This document shows, piece after piece, positions 11,532-21,383 of a stretch of DNA of 64,000 nt. The notes under the pieces are model-generated. The model was not told the origin of the DNA. It searched no databases and was given only the letters and a program-made list of their open reading frames with translations. Origin of the DNA: Colius striatus (taxonomy: Eukaryota > Chordata > Aves > Coliiformes > Coliidae); contig NC_084774.1 of the NCBI RefSeq assembly GCF_028858725.1, positions 7,228,001 through 7,292,000 of the forward strand, given 5' to 3'. Position 1 is the first letter of the stretch, and the number at the start of each line of letters is the position of its first letter. A program made the translations under genes and the position numbers.

Positions 11532-12225
11532 GTAGGAAACTTCCTGTGCTCTGGACACTGAGCCTCTTACAGCCAGGGGTTCTCTGTCTGTTGCCACAAC
11601 ACAGACACTCATGGCATTTGCTGAAGTGCTCAGCTTCCCAGGAGAGCCATCACACACTCACAGCAACATGGTGTGTTTATTATTACAAAAGATTTCTTCA
11701 TCAAACTGCTGTCTGACATCTCTGTGTATTAGACATGGAAACAGCAAACAAGCCCATCTCACGTTCCAGGTGACTGAGGGTCTCCACTGGTGACTCTGGT
11801 AAGTACAACTGCTTTCCTTCTCTCCAACCATCCACTTCTTTGCTTATTTTTTTCCCCAAGCAAAGCCCAAACAAGTTACAGGTTGGAAAGAATGTGGCTC
11901 CAAATCCTGGTGCTCATTGTGCCATCTCCTGTCAGAGCTGATCACTGCATTACCCCTACAGGACACCCTCCACGTTGGTCAAATTCCTGATGCTCTTCAC
12001 ACGTTGCTTGTGCCACGTGGCTTTTAACAGTCCCATGAGCAAAGAGTTGAGGAGCACTCTCCCCAGACAGTCCCACATCTGTCCTCCCGGCTCAGTGGCT
12101 GATGCCAGAGGAAACGCTCACACACTCCCCGAGGACCAAGGCAACAAAAGAGTCTCAACAGACCTGCTGTGCTGACCCCGAGGCATCAACTGTGCTGGGA
12201 ACGCCCAGGGGAGGAGGCACGGAGT

Positions 12226-14246
12226 CTATACGTTGGATTTGGGGGCGGAGCTGAGGGGGATTTCCCGCAGTTCGATCCTCATGCAGAGGTACTCGCCGAT
12301 CGCAGCCATCAGCGCCGTGCACACCACCTGCACCAGCCACCACGGCAGCGCCCACGGGAAGCGCGAGTTGTAAATCCAGCAGCCCAGCAGGTGGAAGAAG
12401 TGCACGGTGACGGTGAAGTCCAGGCACTGCTTTCCTCGGCGGATGAAGTACAGCAAACCCAGAGCGCTGTAAAAGCACCACGGAGAGGGGTGAAGGGTCT
12501 GTACCGTGCCCGTGGCAAAGGGGACACTGTCAGCAGGGGGCAGCGCGGATGATGCAGCTGCTTTAAAATGTCAGTGTTTTAAGGAAAGATTGTTTTTAAG
12601 GAAAGCCCTCTCTCAGGGCTGCTGCAGCAAGACTTGCATGCTTACAGCTTCTTAGTTATGTGATGGCAGGGATCACAGAATCTTAAGGGTTGGAAGGGAT
12701 CTCGAAAGATCATCCAGCCCAACTCCCCCTGCCAGAGCAGGGCTAGGTAGAGTAGGTCACACAGGAACTCGTCCAGGTGGGTTTGAAATGTCTCCAGACA
12801 AGGAGACTCCACACCCCATCTAGGCAGCCCCTTCCAGTGCTCCCTCACCTGAACAGTGAGGAAATTCTTCCTTATGTTTCTTTGGAACCTCTTCTGTTCC
12901 AGCTTGTACCCATTGCCCCTTGTCCTGTCATTGGCCATCACTGAGAACAGCCTGGCTCCAGCCTCCTGACACCTGCCCTTTATATATTTGTAAACAATAA
13001 GATCACTCCTCAGTCTCTTCCAAGTTGAAGAGCCCCAGCTCCCTCAGCCTTTCATCAGAAGGGAGATGCTCCACTCCATCACCTTTGTGGCCCTGTGCTG
13101 AACTCTCTCCAGTAGCTCCCTGTCCTTCTGGAACTGAGGAGCCCAGAACTGGACACAATATTCCAGATGTGGTCTCAGAGAATCAGGCAAGAGTTTTTAA
13201 GCTCTCTCCCCTCCCCCCAGTAATCCTTGAAAATACATTCTTGTTTATAGAGCAGCATCTGCAACTTTCAGTAAAATCTCTCAAAAAACAAATCTCATTC
13301 TCAGCTGGGAAACAGGCAGTGAAATGACTTATGCAGGCTCTAGGAAGTCAGGAGCTGGGAGTTCCCAGCTGCCCTCAGCAGCTGAGCTCAGCCAGACCCA
13401 GGGCTCTCTGGAGAAGACTTGGGAGAGGCAATACATCACCCTGAATCCTCTTAAGAGTTTAATGTCAACAAAGAACACGATAGAGGTGCTCCTGTGAGCT
13501 GCCAACTTACCAAGTGAGTGCATTGAGGATGAAAGCCATCATGGAGAGCCTCCCCGGCGGGGTCGAGAAGCCTAAAATCTACATGGGACTATTAGTAGGA
13601 AACCACAGCACAAACCACAGCCCACAGAACGGAATCTCCTCCCCGAGCCCGGCCGTATCGGCACGGCCCAGTGCCCATCCCCATCTCTACAAGTCCTTCT
13701 CTTGTCTGGGAGTACCTACAGAAGAGGGACTGGGCTGCTTCTGTACTGTTTCTAAACGGGGCACCACATGTGTGTGCCTCCATGGTGGGCTTACCTACAT
13801 GGGAGGAGTTGTCACACCGGGGGTACCCTCACGGGCTGTCTGTATCTATCCTGGCGGATAGACGCGTGGAGAGAGGTCTGCCTCCATCCTGAGGGCACCC
13901 AGGCTGGCAGCGGGCCCGTGTGGACACTGGGAGGCCGCTAAGGGGGCGGGGGAGGTCGGCGGCTATACCGAGGTGTCGGGGGCTGCGTCCGACACCGGGA
14001 ACGATTCCCTCAGGGGAGCCCCCCCCGGCCCGGGGCCTGTGCCCACGGCGGCTCCCCGCGGCCCGCCCGGGCCCGCGCCCTCACCTCGTCGCTGAAGACC
14101 TGGTGAAGGGAGGGCCCGGTGCTGCCCAGGGTGCCGAGGAGGGCGAGCCAGAGCCCGAGCGAGCTGTAATAACCAGCCTGCAGCAGCACCATCTGCGCCA
14201 GGATCAGCGCCGGGTCCCACACGTAGCTGCGGAACTGCGGCGCCAT
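12226..14246 (-). CDS. SYS1: SYS1 Golgi trafficking protein, 3 coding exons
   Basis: Coding exons on the minus strand are 14246-14085, 13578-13511 and 12466-12226, with GT/AG junctions and matching phases. They give 156 residues, the same length as human SYS1. The start FRSYVWDP, the middle exon ([13 protein letters not shown]) and the end (LSSAPKSNV) match human SYS1 as I recall it. Hydrophobic segments at about residues 12-36, 66-86, 93-110 and 115-138 fit a four-pass membrane protein. SYS1 sits in the trans-Golgi network and recruits the small GTPase ARFRP1, which leads to ARL1 and GRIP-golgin targeting. The gene diverges from SDC4, as in human. Intron 2 carries a CR1 fragment in the same orientation as the gene. 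The whole reading frame appears intact. Confidence 0.97.
12668..13186 (-). mobile_element. CR1 LINE 3' fragment in SYS1 intron 2
   Basis: Minus-oriented CR1 with a clear 3' end (plus strand begins GATCACAGAATCTTAAGGGT). Translation on the minus strand resembles the CR1 ORF2 C-terminus ([19 protein letters not shown]). It lies in the same orientation as SYS1. Confidence 0.9.
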
Positions 14247-14430
14247 CGCCCGCCCGCCGCGCCGCGCCCGCCGCGCCGCCCGCCGCCGCGCAGCGCCCCC
14301 TAGCGCGCCGGAGGCCCGGGGGCTGAGCCGGGAGCCGGGAGGCGGCTCCTGCGCCGGGCCCCGCCGGCTCCTGCACGGGCCGACTCGGGGCGTTCAGCGG
14401 TGTGCTGAGCGGCCCTTGCTCGAAAGACAC
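13900..14430 (-). promoter_or_regulatory. SYS1: SYS1 CpG-island promoter
   Basis: Very high GC with dense CpG spans exon 1 and the upstream flank, with GC-box-like cytosine runs between 14250 and 14300 and no TATA box. This is the usual form for a housekeeping gene. A strong CTCF-type motif lies at 14291-14306, about 45 bp upstream of the ATG. A CR1 fragment begins just beyond the island at about 14470. Confidence 0.8.
14291..14306 (-). promoter_or_regulatory. CTCF-type motif in the SYS1 promoter
   Basis: The minus strand reads GCGCTAGGGGGCGCTG, close to the well-known CTCF core (CCACTAGGGGGCGC type). It lies in an unmethylated-type CpG island, where such sites are often bound. Occupancy is inferred. 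Confidence 0.55.
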
Positions 14431-14469
14431 AGGTACGGGACAGACAAGGAATGGTTGTCCCGGGGTGTT

Positions 14470-15634
14470 TCCTTTCGTGCCTGAGGAGTGGAGGAAGGGC
14501 AATGTCACGGCAGGCTTCAAAAAGGGCAAGAAGCTGGAGCCGGGAAGCTACAGTCAGCCTCACCTCATTCCCTGGAAAGGTGATGGAGCAGCTCGTCCAG
14601 GATGTCAGAAGGAAAAGGTGATTATCATGAGGAGTCTGCATGGATCCACCAAGGGCAAATCCAACTTGACCAACCTGAAGCCTGAGGCCAGTGGAGTTCC
14701 ACAGGGATCGGTTCAGGAGCCAGTCTTGTTCAACATCTTCATCAATGGCCTGGATAAAGAGACTGAGTGTACCCTCAGCAAGCTCACTGATGACACCAAA
14801 CTGGGAGGACTGGCTGATTCACCAAAGGCTGTGCTGCCATTCAGTGGGATCTCAACCAGAGGAACCTGATGGGGTTCAACAGGACAAGTGCAGAGTCCTG
14901 CAGGTGGGGAGGAACAACCCCCTGCACCAGCACAGGCTGGGGGTGACCTGCTGGAGAGCAGCTCTGCAGAGAGACCTGGGAGTGCTGGCTGATAATGAAC
15001 TAACCACGAGCTGGCAGTGTGCCCTCGTGGGCAAGAAGGCCAGTGGCATCCTGAGATACATCAAGAAGAGTGTGGTCAGCAGCTCAAGAGACGTTTTGCT
15101 CCCCCTCTGCTCTGCTCTGGTCTGGTGAGGCCTCATCTGGAGTCCTGGGTCCAGTTCTGGGCTCCCCAACCCAAGAAGGACAGGGAACTGCTGGAGAGAG
15201 GCCAGTGCAGGGCTACCAAGATTGCTCAGAGGACTGGAGCATCTTTCTTAAGAGAAAAGGCTGTGGGACCTGGAGCTGTTTATCCTGGAGAAGACTGAGA
15301 GGAGACCTCATCAACACTAATAAGTGCCTAAAGGGTGAGTGTCAGCAGGATGGGGTGACACTGTATTCTGTAGTGTCCAGTGACAGGACAAGCGGTGATG
15401 GACATATGCTGGAACACAAAAAGTTCCACTTAAAACAAGGAAAAACTTCTTTACTGTTCAGGCACAGGCTGCCCAGGGAGGGTGTGGAGTCCTCTTGTCA
15501 GGAGGTTTCCAAACCCCACCTGGACATGTTCCTGTGTGACCTGATTGAGGTTAACTTGCTTTAGCAGGGGGTTGGACTGGATGATCTCTAGAGATCCCTT
15601 CCAACCCCCTCACCATTCTGTGATTCTGTGAAGC
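14470..15634 (+). mobile_element. CR1 LINE fragment with ORF2 remnant
   Basis: The longest CR1 piece here. Plus-strand translation contains reverse-transcriptase text ([27 protein letters not shown]; the usual FADD catalytic box is changed to LTDD). It continues through ORF2 C-terminal text (SALVWPHLE-like in another frame, [11 protein letters not shown]) to the 3' end CTTCCAACCCCCTCACCATT and GATTCTGTGA at 15634. It carries internal deletions and frame changes, is 5'-truncated, and is a dead copy beside the SYS1 promoter. Confidence 0.92.
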
Positions 15635-17670
15635 CCAATTCCTGTAAGTGCTGAGGCTGTTGGTAGCTGCTGCCCGGATGTAATGATTTTAGCTTTAGGC
15701 TACAGGGCACCAGGATGTTGATACAAGTCCTGGTATGCTGTGGCAGCACCTTTCCATTACAGGACTGGTCAAGTGTGAGGCTTGGCTTCTTTTGAGAGGT
15801 TTCTTTTGAGAGGTTTCTTCTGGTACATGAGAGTTTCTTTTCATCACTCGTGAAGTGACCAGATGCCAAAGTCCCTCATGCTCAGCCATGCCCCCTCTGG
15901 GATCTGCTCTTGGTTGCTGAGCTCATTTTGGTGGCCTCAATAAGCTGTGCTGCTTGCTTGGTTTCAGATATGAGAACTGTCATGACCTGACTACTAAAAT
16001 CCCCAAGACTGTGAGGGACAAGGGGGTCTTTTGCAGATAAGTTCGCTGCTGGAAAACAGAGAGGTGGCATCCCCGGACGGGGGAGTTGCCACAGTTGTCA
16101 CCTGGAAAAGAGAGGAGGAGGACAAAAGGGCAACCCAGCTTTCATGGGAGGTGCTAGACTCACATCAGTCGTGGGTGTGGAATATTTCTGGCTATGGGAA
16201 ATCAGATTATGATCTCTGACATCCTCTTGTGACGTTTTTTCCGTGTCCCCATGTGGGAAGTTCCTCGAGCAGCTTTGCTGCGTGCTCCCTTCCTCGTGCT
16301 GGGGATGTCACTGTGCCCAGGCAGCTTTGACACATTTTCCTCCTTGTTGCCAGATCTGCTGCTCCTCCAGAGGATTGTGTAAGGCAGAGGTGGTGTGTGG
16401 TGGACGTGGGCTGCCACTGCTGAGTCTGACTTGGGCCTTCAGAGAATTTCTCTTTGCAGGAGCTTAACCAGCCTTAGCCAGTGCAGAAATGAACATGGGG
16501 AAATCCTGGCCCTGTCGGGGCTGGCTGCTGCTGACACGTTGCTGAGCAGAAATTGAGAGACTGAACACTTCCTCTCTTAACTCTCAGTAAAGAAATTGGT
16601 TTCCTTTCCTGAAATCTGCTCTGCTTGCCTCTCTGAGACATCCAAGCCACTGCTTAGATGATTTCACTTCCCTTTTTCCTCTTTAAACTTTATAGGACTG
16701 ATTTTCCTTCACTGGGAAAAAATGTGGTTGTTTAGTCATAGGTGACAAACTCCACGGTTGCGTAAGGCTGTTGGTATTATTGGTGGGTGTTTTTCCCCAG
16801 CCAAAGTCATCAGCAGCAATATTTCTGATCTATACAGTAGTCCCTGGGATCCCAGAGTATGAGCTGGGCTTTGGGAGGCACCAACTTGAATCCTTTCTGA
16901 ATTTGAGACTCCTCTTTGCTTGGTTGCTGCCCCCTAACTGAAGGCATCAGCAGGGCATGGCAGTCGTTGTGAGTTGAGGCTCTCTCCTGCCTCGGGTGGG
17001 CAGTGTACCGGCAAGGACACACCAAAGTGCAGTGGCACAAAGACATCTCTGCTATGAGCCACCTGTGGCCTGGACTGTGAGTTCATTTCCCAGCTGACTT
17101 CCTGACAGCCCATTGTGTGGTCATGGCTGTTCAGCTGTGCTGCTGAATTTGTCTCTCCTTCCTCTCCAGGCTGCTCCAGCTTAGGGGACTGTGTCCTCCT
17201 CCTGGAAGAGGGAGTGTTTTCCCCATGAGGAGCCTCACTTCACACCCCTGCTCAAGGGGAAGGGTTTAGAGTTGACCTGGAAAGCAAACATTATTGGGGA
17301 ATTACGTGGCACTGCCAATTTTCCTTTTCTTCTTCTTGAGTTGAAACTAGAGACAGCTGTGAAGATGTCTTAAAGTGGAAAAGGATGTTGAAACACAGAG
17401 ACTCTGCTTTCTAAGGTACCATCGTAGGTGCTGCTTGCCTGGCTTCTGTTGTCCCTGTTTAAACCAGCTGACTGTTTTGTGCGTGACACTTGTGTGTTGT
17501 GCAGAGCAGCAGGTGGAAGAAGTGGCGAGATGCCCAGGACCTAGCAGATGCCCTGAGAGTGTAGCCAGATCACATGCAACTATCCTGGTCACTTCTTGAT
17601 CAGGAATGTGGAAAAAAGAATGCCCTATTTAGCCAGGGATTCTTCCCATAAGAAGCAGCTGTGCAGGATG

Positions 17671-17794
17671 GTATTGTTTTTCCTCCTCAGGAATCACTGC
17701 CTGAAGCAGGAAGCTGTTTATTTAGGTGATGGGTATTGTTTTTCCTCCTCAGGAATCACTGCCTCAACCAAGAAGCTGTTTATTTAGTTGATGA
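17671..17794. repeat. 62-bp tandem duplication, 2 copies
   Basis: Both copies start GTATTGTTTTTCCTCCTCAG and include AAGCTGTTTATTTAG. They differ at a few bases, which points to a fairly recent local duplication. Confidence 0.85.
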
Positions 17795-18294
17795 TTATTT
17801 TACCGTCTGGTATACAAAGCACAGTGCTGACTGAATTGAGCTTTGCTGGGGTTTGCCCTTACTGGGCAGGAAGGGTTTGTGCTAAGGTCCCTTTGCTGAA
17901 GGGACAATAAGGCTAAGTCCATTCCATACATTCCATATGTTCCAGAATAACTCACCATTAAGTAGCTCAAAGCATGGAATGAGAGTTCTCAGTTGCTCCT
18001 TTCCCTGTGCAGTGTGCAGATGTGCTTTTCCAAAGAGCTTCAACATGCTGAACAAACTTGGAGAGTTGAAGGTTTGAAAAACTCTACTTGAGGTTTCTTT
18101 GTGCTCAAGAATCCTGCTCTAAGCTCATTTTAAAACCTGTCTGTAGCAACTGTGCTGAGCTTGGCTGAAGAATTGCTTTTCCTGGCCAGTACAGTAGCAT
18201 TTTATGACCTAGAATTGTCCAACGGCCTCTGCCTGTGGCCCTCTGGAGATTATCTGGTCATTTCATCATGTGTCATGTAAAAGTGTGATTTCCC

Positions 18295-18525
18295 TCACAA
18301 AAAGTTCCATTGAAACACAAGGAAAATTTTTTACTGTAAGGATGAGGGAGCCCTGGCCCAGGCTGCCCAGGGAGGGTGTGGAGGCTCCTTCTCTGCAGGT
18401 TTCCAACCCCACCTGGACACGTTCCTGTGCCCCCTGAGCGAGGGAAACCTGCTTTAGCAGGGGGTTGGGCTGGATAAGCTCTAGAGGTCCCTTCCAACCC
18501 TCACCAATCTAGGATTCTGTAATTG
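18295..18525 (+). mobile_element. CR1 LINE 3' fragment
   Basis: Starts in CR1 3' text (CAAAAAGTTCCATTGAAACA), includes GAGGGAGCCCTGGCCCAGGC and ends TCCCTTCCAACC then GGATTCTGTAAT. It is of the same subfamily type as the copies at 42.8, 49.0 and 54.6 kb. Confidence 0.9.
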
Positions 18526-20789
18526 TATTTGAATGCTCCATTCCACTTCCAGCACATTTCTGTCATCTGTTGGGAACTAGCAGGTGTTTATTTCTGTTCC
18601 AACACAGGAGTCAGGGAACTGCTCACTGTTGAACACCGGGTGAGAACAATGGGGCCAGCATATTTATTTCTCTGCCAAGTGTAATTTTTAAATGTAGAAG
18701 GGAACTGACACACCTTGAATGTGACAATTCATCACCCAGAACAGATGTGTGGCTTGACATGTGTTTTATTTTCATTCTGCTTCCCTCACTTGCAGTGAGG
18801 TTTCAGGAAAGTGCATTTCAGTTGTGCAGTTTTTCTCTGGGCTCACTCCTCCTGTTGCTCTTGTGTCACAACCACAATTTTTCTCCATTATTCCAGAGAG
18901 AGGAGAAAGTCAGCTTTTTGAGAGGAGACGTTGGAAGGGCAGAGTGAAGCAGGCTGGTTTATGTCACAGATTTACAGAACCATCTTATGATCGTTGTGGC
19001 TGTGTTTCCTCTCATATAGATTCTCTTGAGATGCAGAAGTGGGGTGTGTGTGGCAGGGAGCTGGATCTACATGAAGTGCTTCGAAAATGTCATTGGTGAA
19101 GTTATGTAAATTGGTTCTTAAGGCTGGAGAATGCATGAGGGTCAAGTTTAATTTCTCTTCTGTTTCCAGAAGCCCAGGGTTTCTATCAGTTTGCTTGAAG
19201 GATTGTACATGCAGGTGTGACTGATGGATAATGTGTGTAGTCCTTGGGCCAGGTAGGCTCCTCTCTGTTCAGAGCAGAACTTCTCTAGGAGGGCATGTGG
19301 TGTCCTGTACCATGCAAGGGAATTTTTGGTGGAAGAGGGTGTGTGTTGAGGGGTAGAACAACCAGGAAGGGTATGATGTATTGTGCTTGTTTCAAGAGGA
19401 AGTTAACAGGCAAGTCAGCAGTGTTTGTGACCACAATACAGGTAGCTGCTTTGAAAGCAGCTTTGTGGTGGCTGCTTTACCTGGAAGGAGGTGCAGAGAG
19501 GTCAGAGCCACATGCATACGAATACAGGTGCTATTTAGAGGGTTAAAGAGGAGTGGGGTGCTTCTGGACACCTTGTGCCACTGAGTCTGTGTCCTGGCTG
19601 GGAGACGGTGTCAGGATACAGACCAGTCTTTGCATGTTTATCCCAGCCCATGTGTTCTTGTTCCTCTCCATCTGCCGCCTCCCGCCTCTGCTGCGTGTCC
19701 AGAGCTGGAGGCTCCCTGGAGCTGGGCTCCCCAGCCACACCAGGAGTGACTTTTCCCTGCTCCTGTGTGTGATGAAGTGAGGGTGATAAGGCAGGGCAGT
19801 ACCCCAGCCCCCAGCACAGATCCCTCCCTTGCATCCTTGGTGGCCCTGGATGCTGAGGTGAACTACAAGGTGAGTGATCCATTGCTGTTGTGAGCTCAGA
19901 CGGTCATGTGCTACAGAAATCCTCCACCACAGCCTGCACCAGGCTGTTTCCTACCCTCACCTGGATGTATGTTGTCCTCAGATCTTATTTCATGTGTATT
20001 TTAGACTCTGAACCCTTCATATTATGGCAACTGGCTCCACAGTCAGTTCAGTACAGTGCTGCCAGGAGATTCTCCTGTCAGCAGTCATAGTCCAAACAAA
20101 CCCTGAGGAGAGCTCTTGACCTCAGCTCACACCCTCTGTACCTACTTATTCCCAAAGGAACGGGCATTTGGGAAGGCTGCTTCACCTTAGGGATCTTTTT
20201 GCTTTGAGGGTTAGCATGCTAAGGTGGGATAAGAGAACTCAGGGGATAGCTTTGTCAGTGCCCAGCACTTTCCTCAGTGCTGGAGCTGCCTGAGAACCAG
20301 ATGCAGCAGAGTTTGCATCCCTACCTGACAGCTGGCATCAGAGCACAGGGCCTTTGCAGTCTGTGCATTGCTTCCCCGCTAAGGAAATACTTTATTCGCT
20401 ACAAACTAGAGCCAAGGTGCAAACTGATGTGACTTCGGGGTAAAGGAGGGCCTGACCCAGAGGGTGCACTGGTACAGCAGTTCAGGTGTACCTTGGGTTT
20501 TTAGGGGGCTGAAGTGGATGCTTTCAAGCAAATCCTCCTGGTCAGGCAAACTTATTAGTGAGATGAGTAAAACTGACGTAGTTGAACTGTGCTGGAGGGT
20601 TTTTCCCCTTCTTTATCTGTGTGGGTTTTTTGCACTTGCCACTTACTGAGAAGGCAGATGGAGCAGTTTCATTTTCCATCTCCAACCAGAAGCGTGTGAT
20701 GTAACAGCCCTGCTGGCAACTGACCGCAGCAAGTCCTCTGAATGTGAGATTGTCACTTGGGGACTGCTGCAAAAGCGGGTGCTGGTGCC

Positions 20790-21175
20790 TGCTTCCCCCC
20801 TTTCCTCTACCCCAGCCCCACTTTCCCTTTCCCCTTACCCTCCCACTTTCCTTTTCCCCCTCCCTTTCCCCTTATGCCCCCACTTTCCCTTTCCCCTTAC
20901 CCCTCTACTTTCCTGTTCCCTCTCCTAACTCCTCCCATAACCCTAACCCTTCCTTTCCCCTAGCCCCCTACCTCCCCTTCTCTTTCACCTAACCCCCCAC
21001 TTTCTCTTTCCCCTTACCCCCCTACTTTTGCTTTCCCCCTCCCTTTCTTCTTACCCCTCCCCCTTTCCCCTTCCCTCTCCCTTTCACCTTACCCCCCCTA
21101 CTTTCCCCTTCCTCCCCCTTTCCCCTTAACTCCCCCCTATCCTTTCTCCCCCTCCTTCCTCCTTTTCCCCGCCAC
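20790..21175. repeat. SDC4: Polypyrimidine tract upstream of SDC4
   Basis: About 385 bp almost purely C/T on the plus strand, built from imperfect units like CACTTTCCCTTTCCCCTTAC. It includes CCCATAACCCTAACCC, two telomere-like repeats (20934-20949). It abuts the SDC4 CpG island. Such tracts can form triplex or i-motif/quadruplex structures. Confidence 0.9.
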
Positions 21176-21179
21176 CTTC

Positions 21180-21383
21180 CCCTCTCCCCGGCCGGTGCCT
21201 GCCTGCACGGAGGGCCCGCTGAGCGGCCGGGCCGTGTCCCGCGCCGTGCCGGGCTGAGGCGGGGCGAGGCGGCGGCTCCGCCCCGGGGCCGGGCCCTCGC
21301 TATAAGGGCGGCGGCGCGGCGGGGCCCGGCCACAGCCGTTTCGCTCGGTTGGGTGTCGGTGGTGCTTGAAGCCCCGTCCCGCC
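21180..21383 (+). promoter_or_regulatory. SDC4: SDC4 promoter with TATA-like box, CpG island
   Basis: A CpG island runs from about 21180 to 21760. TATAAG at 21301-21306 follows a CCGCCCC GC box (about 21278-21284), predicting a start site near 21330 and a 5'UTR of about 50 bp. A long polypyrimidine tract abuts the island upstream. Start-site use is inferred. Confidence 0.75.

Larger units (their letters stand above)
15635..20780. other. Intergenic between SYS1 and SDC4 promoters
   Basis: No exon is supported. It holds a 62-bp tandem duplication (17671-17794), a CR1 fragment (18295-18525) and a small TTTCTTTTGAGAGG duplication near 15790. The remainder is unique-looking DNA and a plausible place for shared regulatory elements. 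Confidence 0.55.

Noticed and set aside
14402-15564. Open frames with reverse-transcriptase text as a live gene
   Set aside because: They belong to a 5'-truncated, internally deleted CR1 copy.
20934-20949. Interstitial telomere sequence
   Set aside because: Only two CCCTAA-like units within a general C/T tract; not enough for an ancient telomere fusion.
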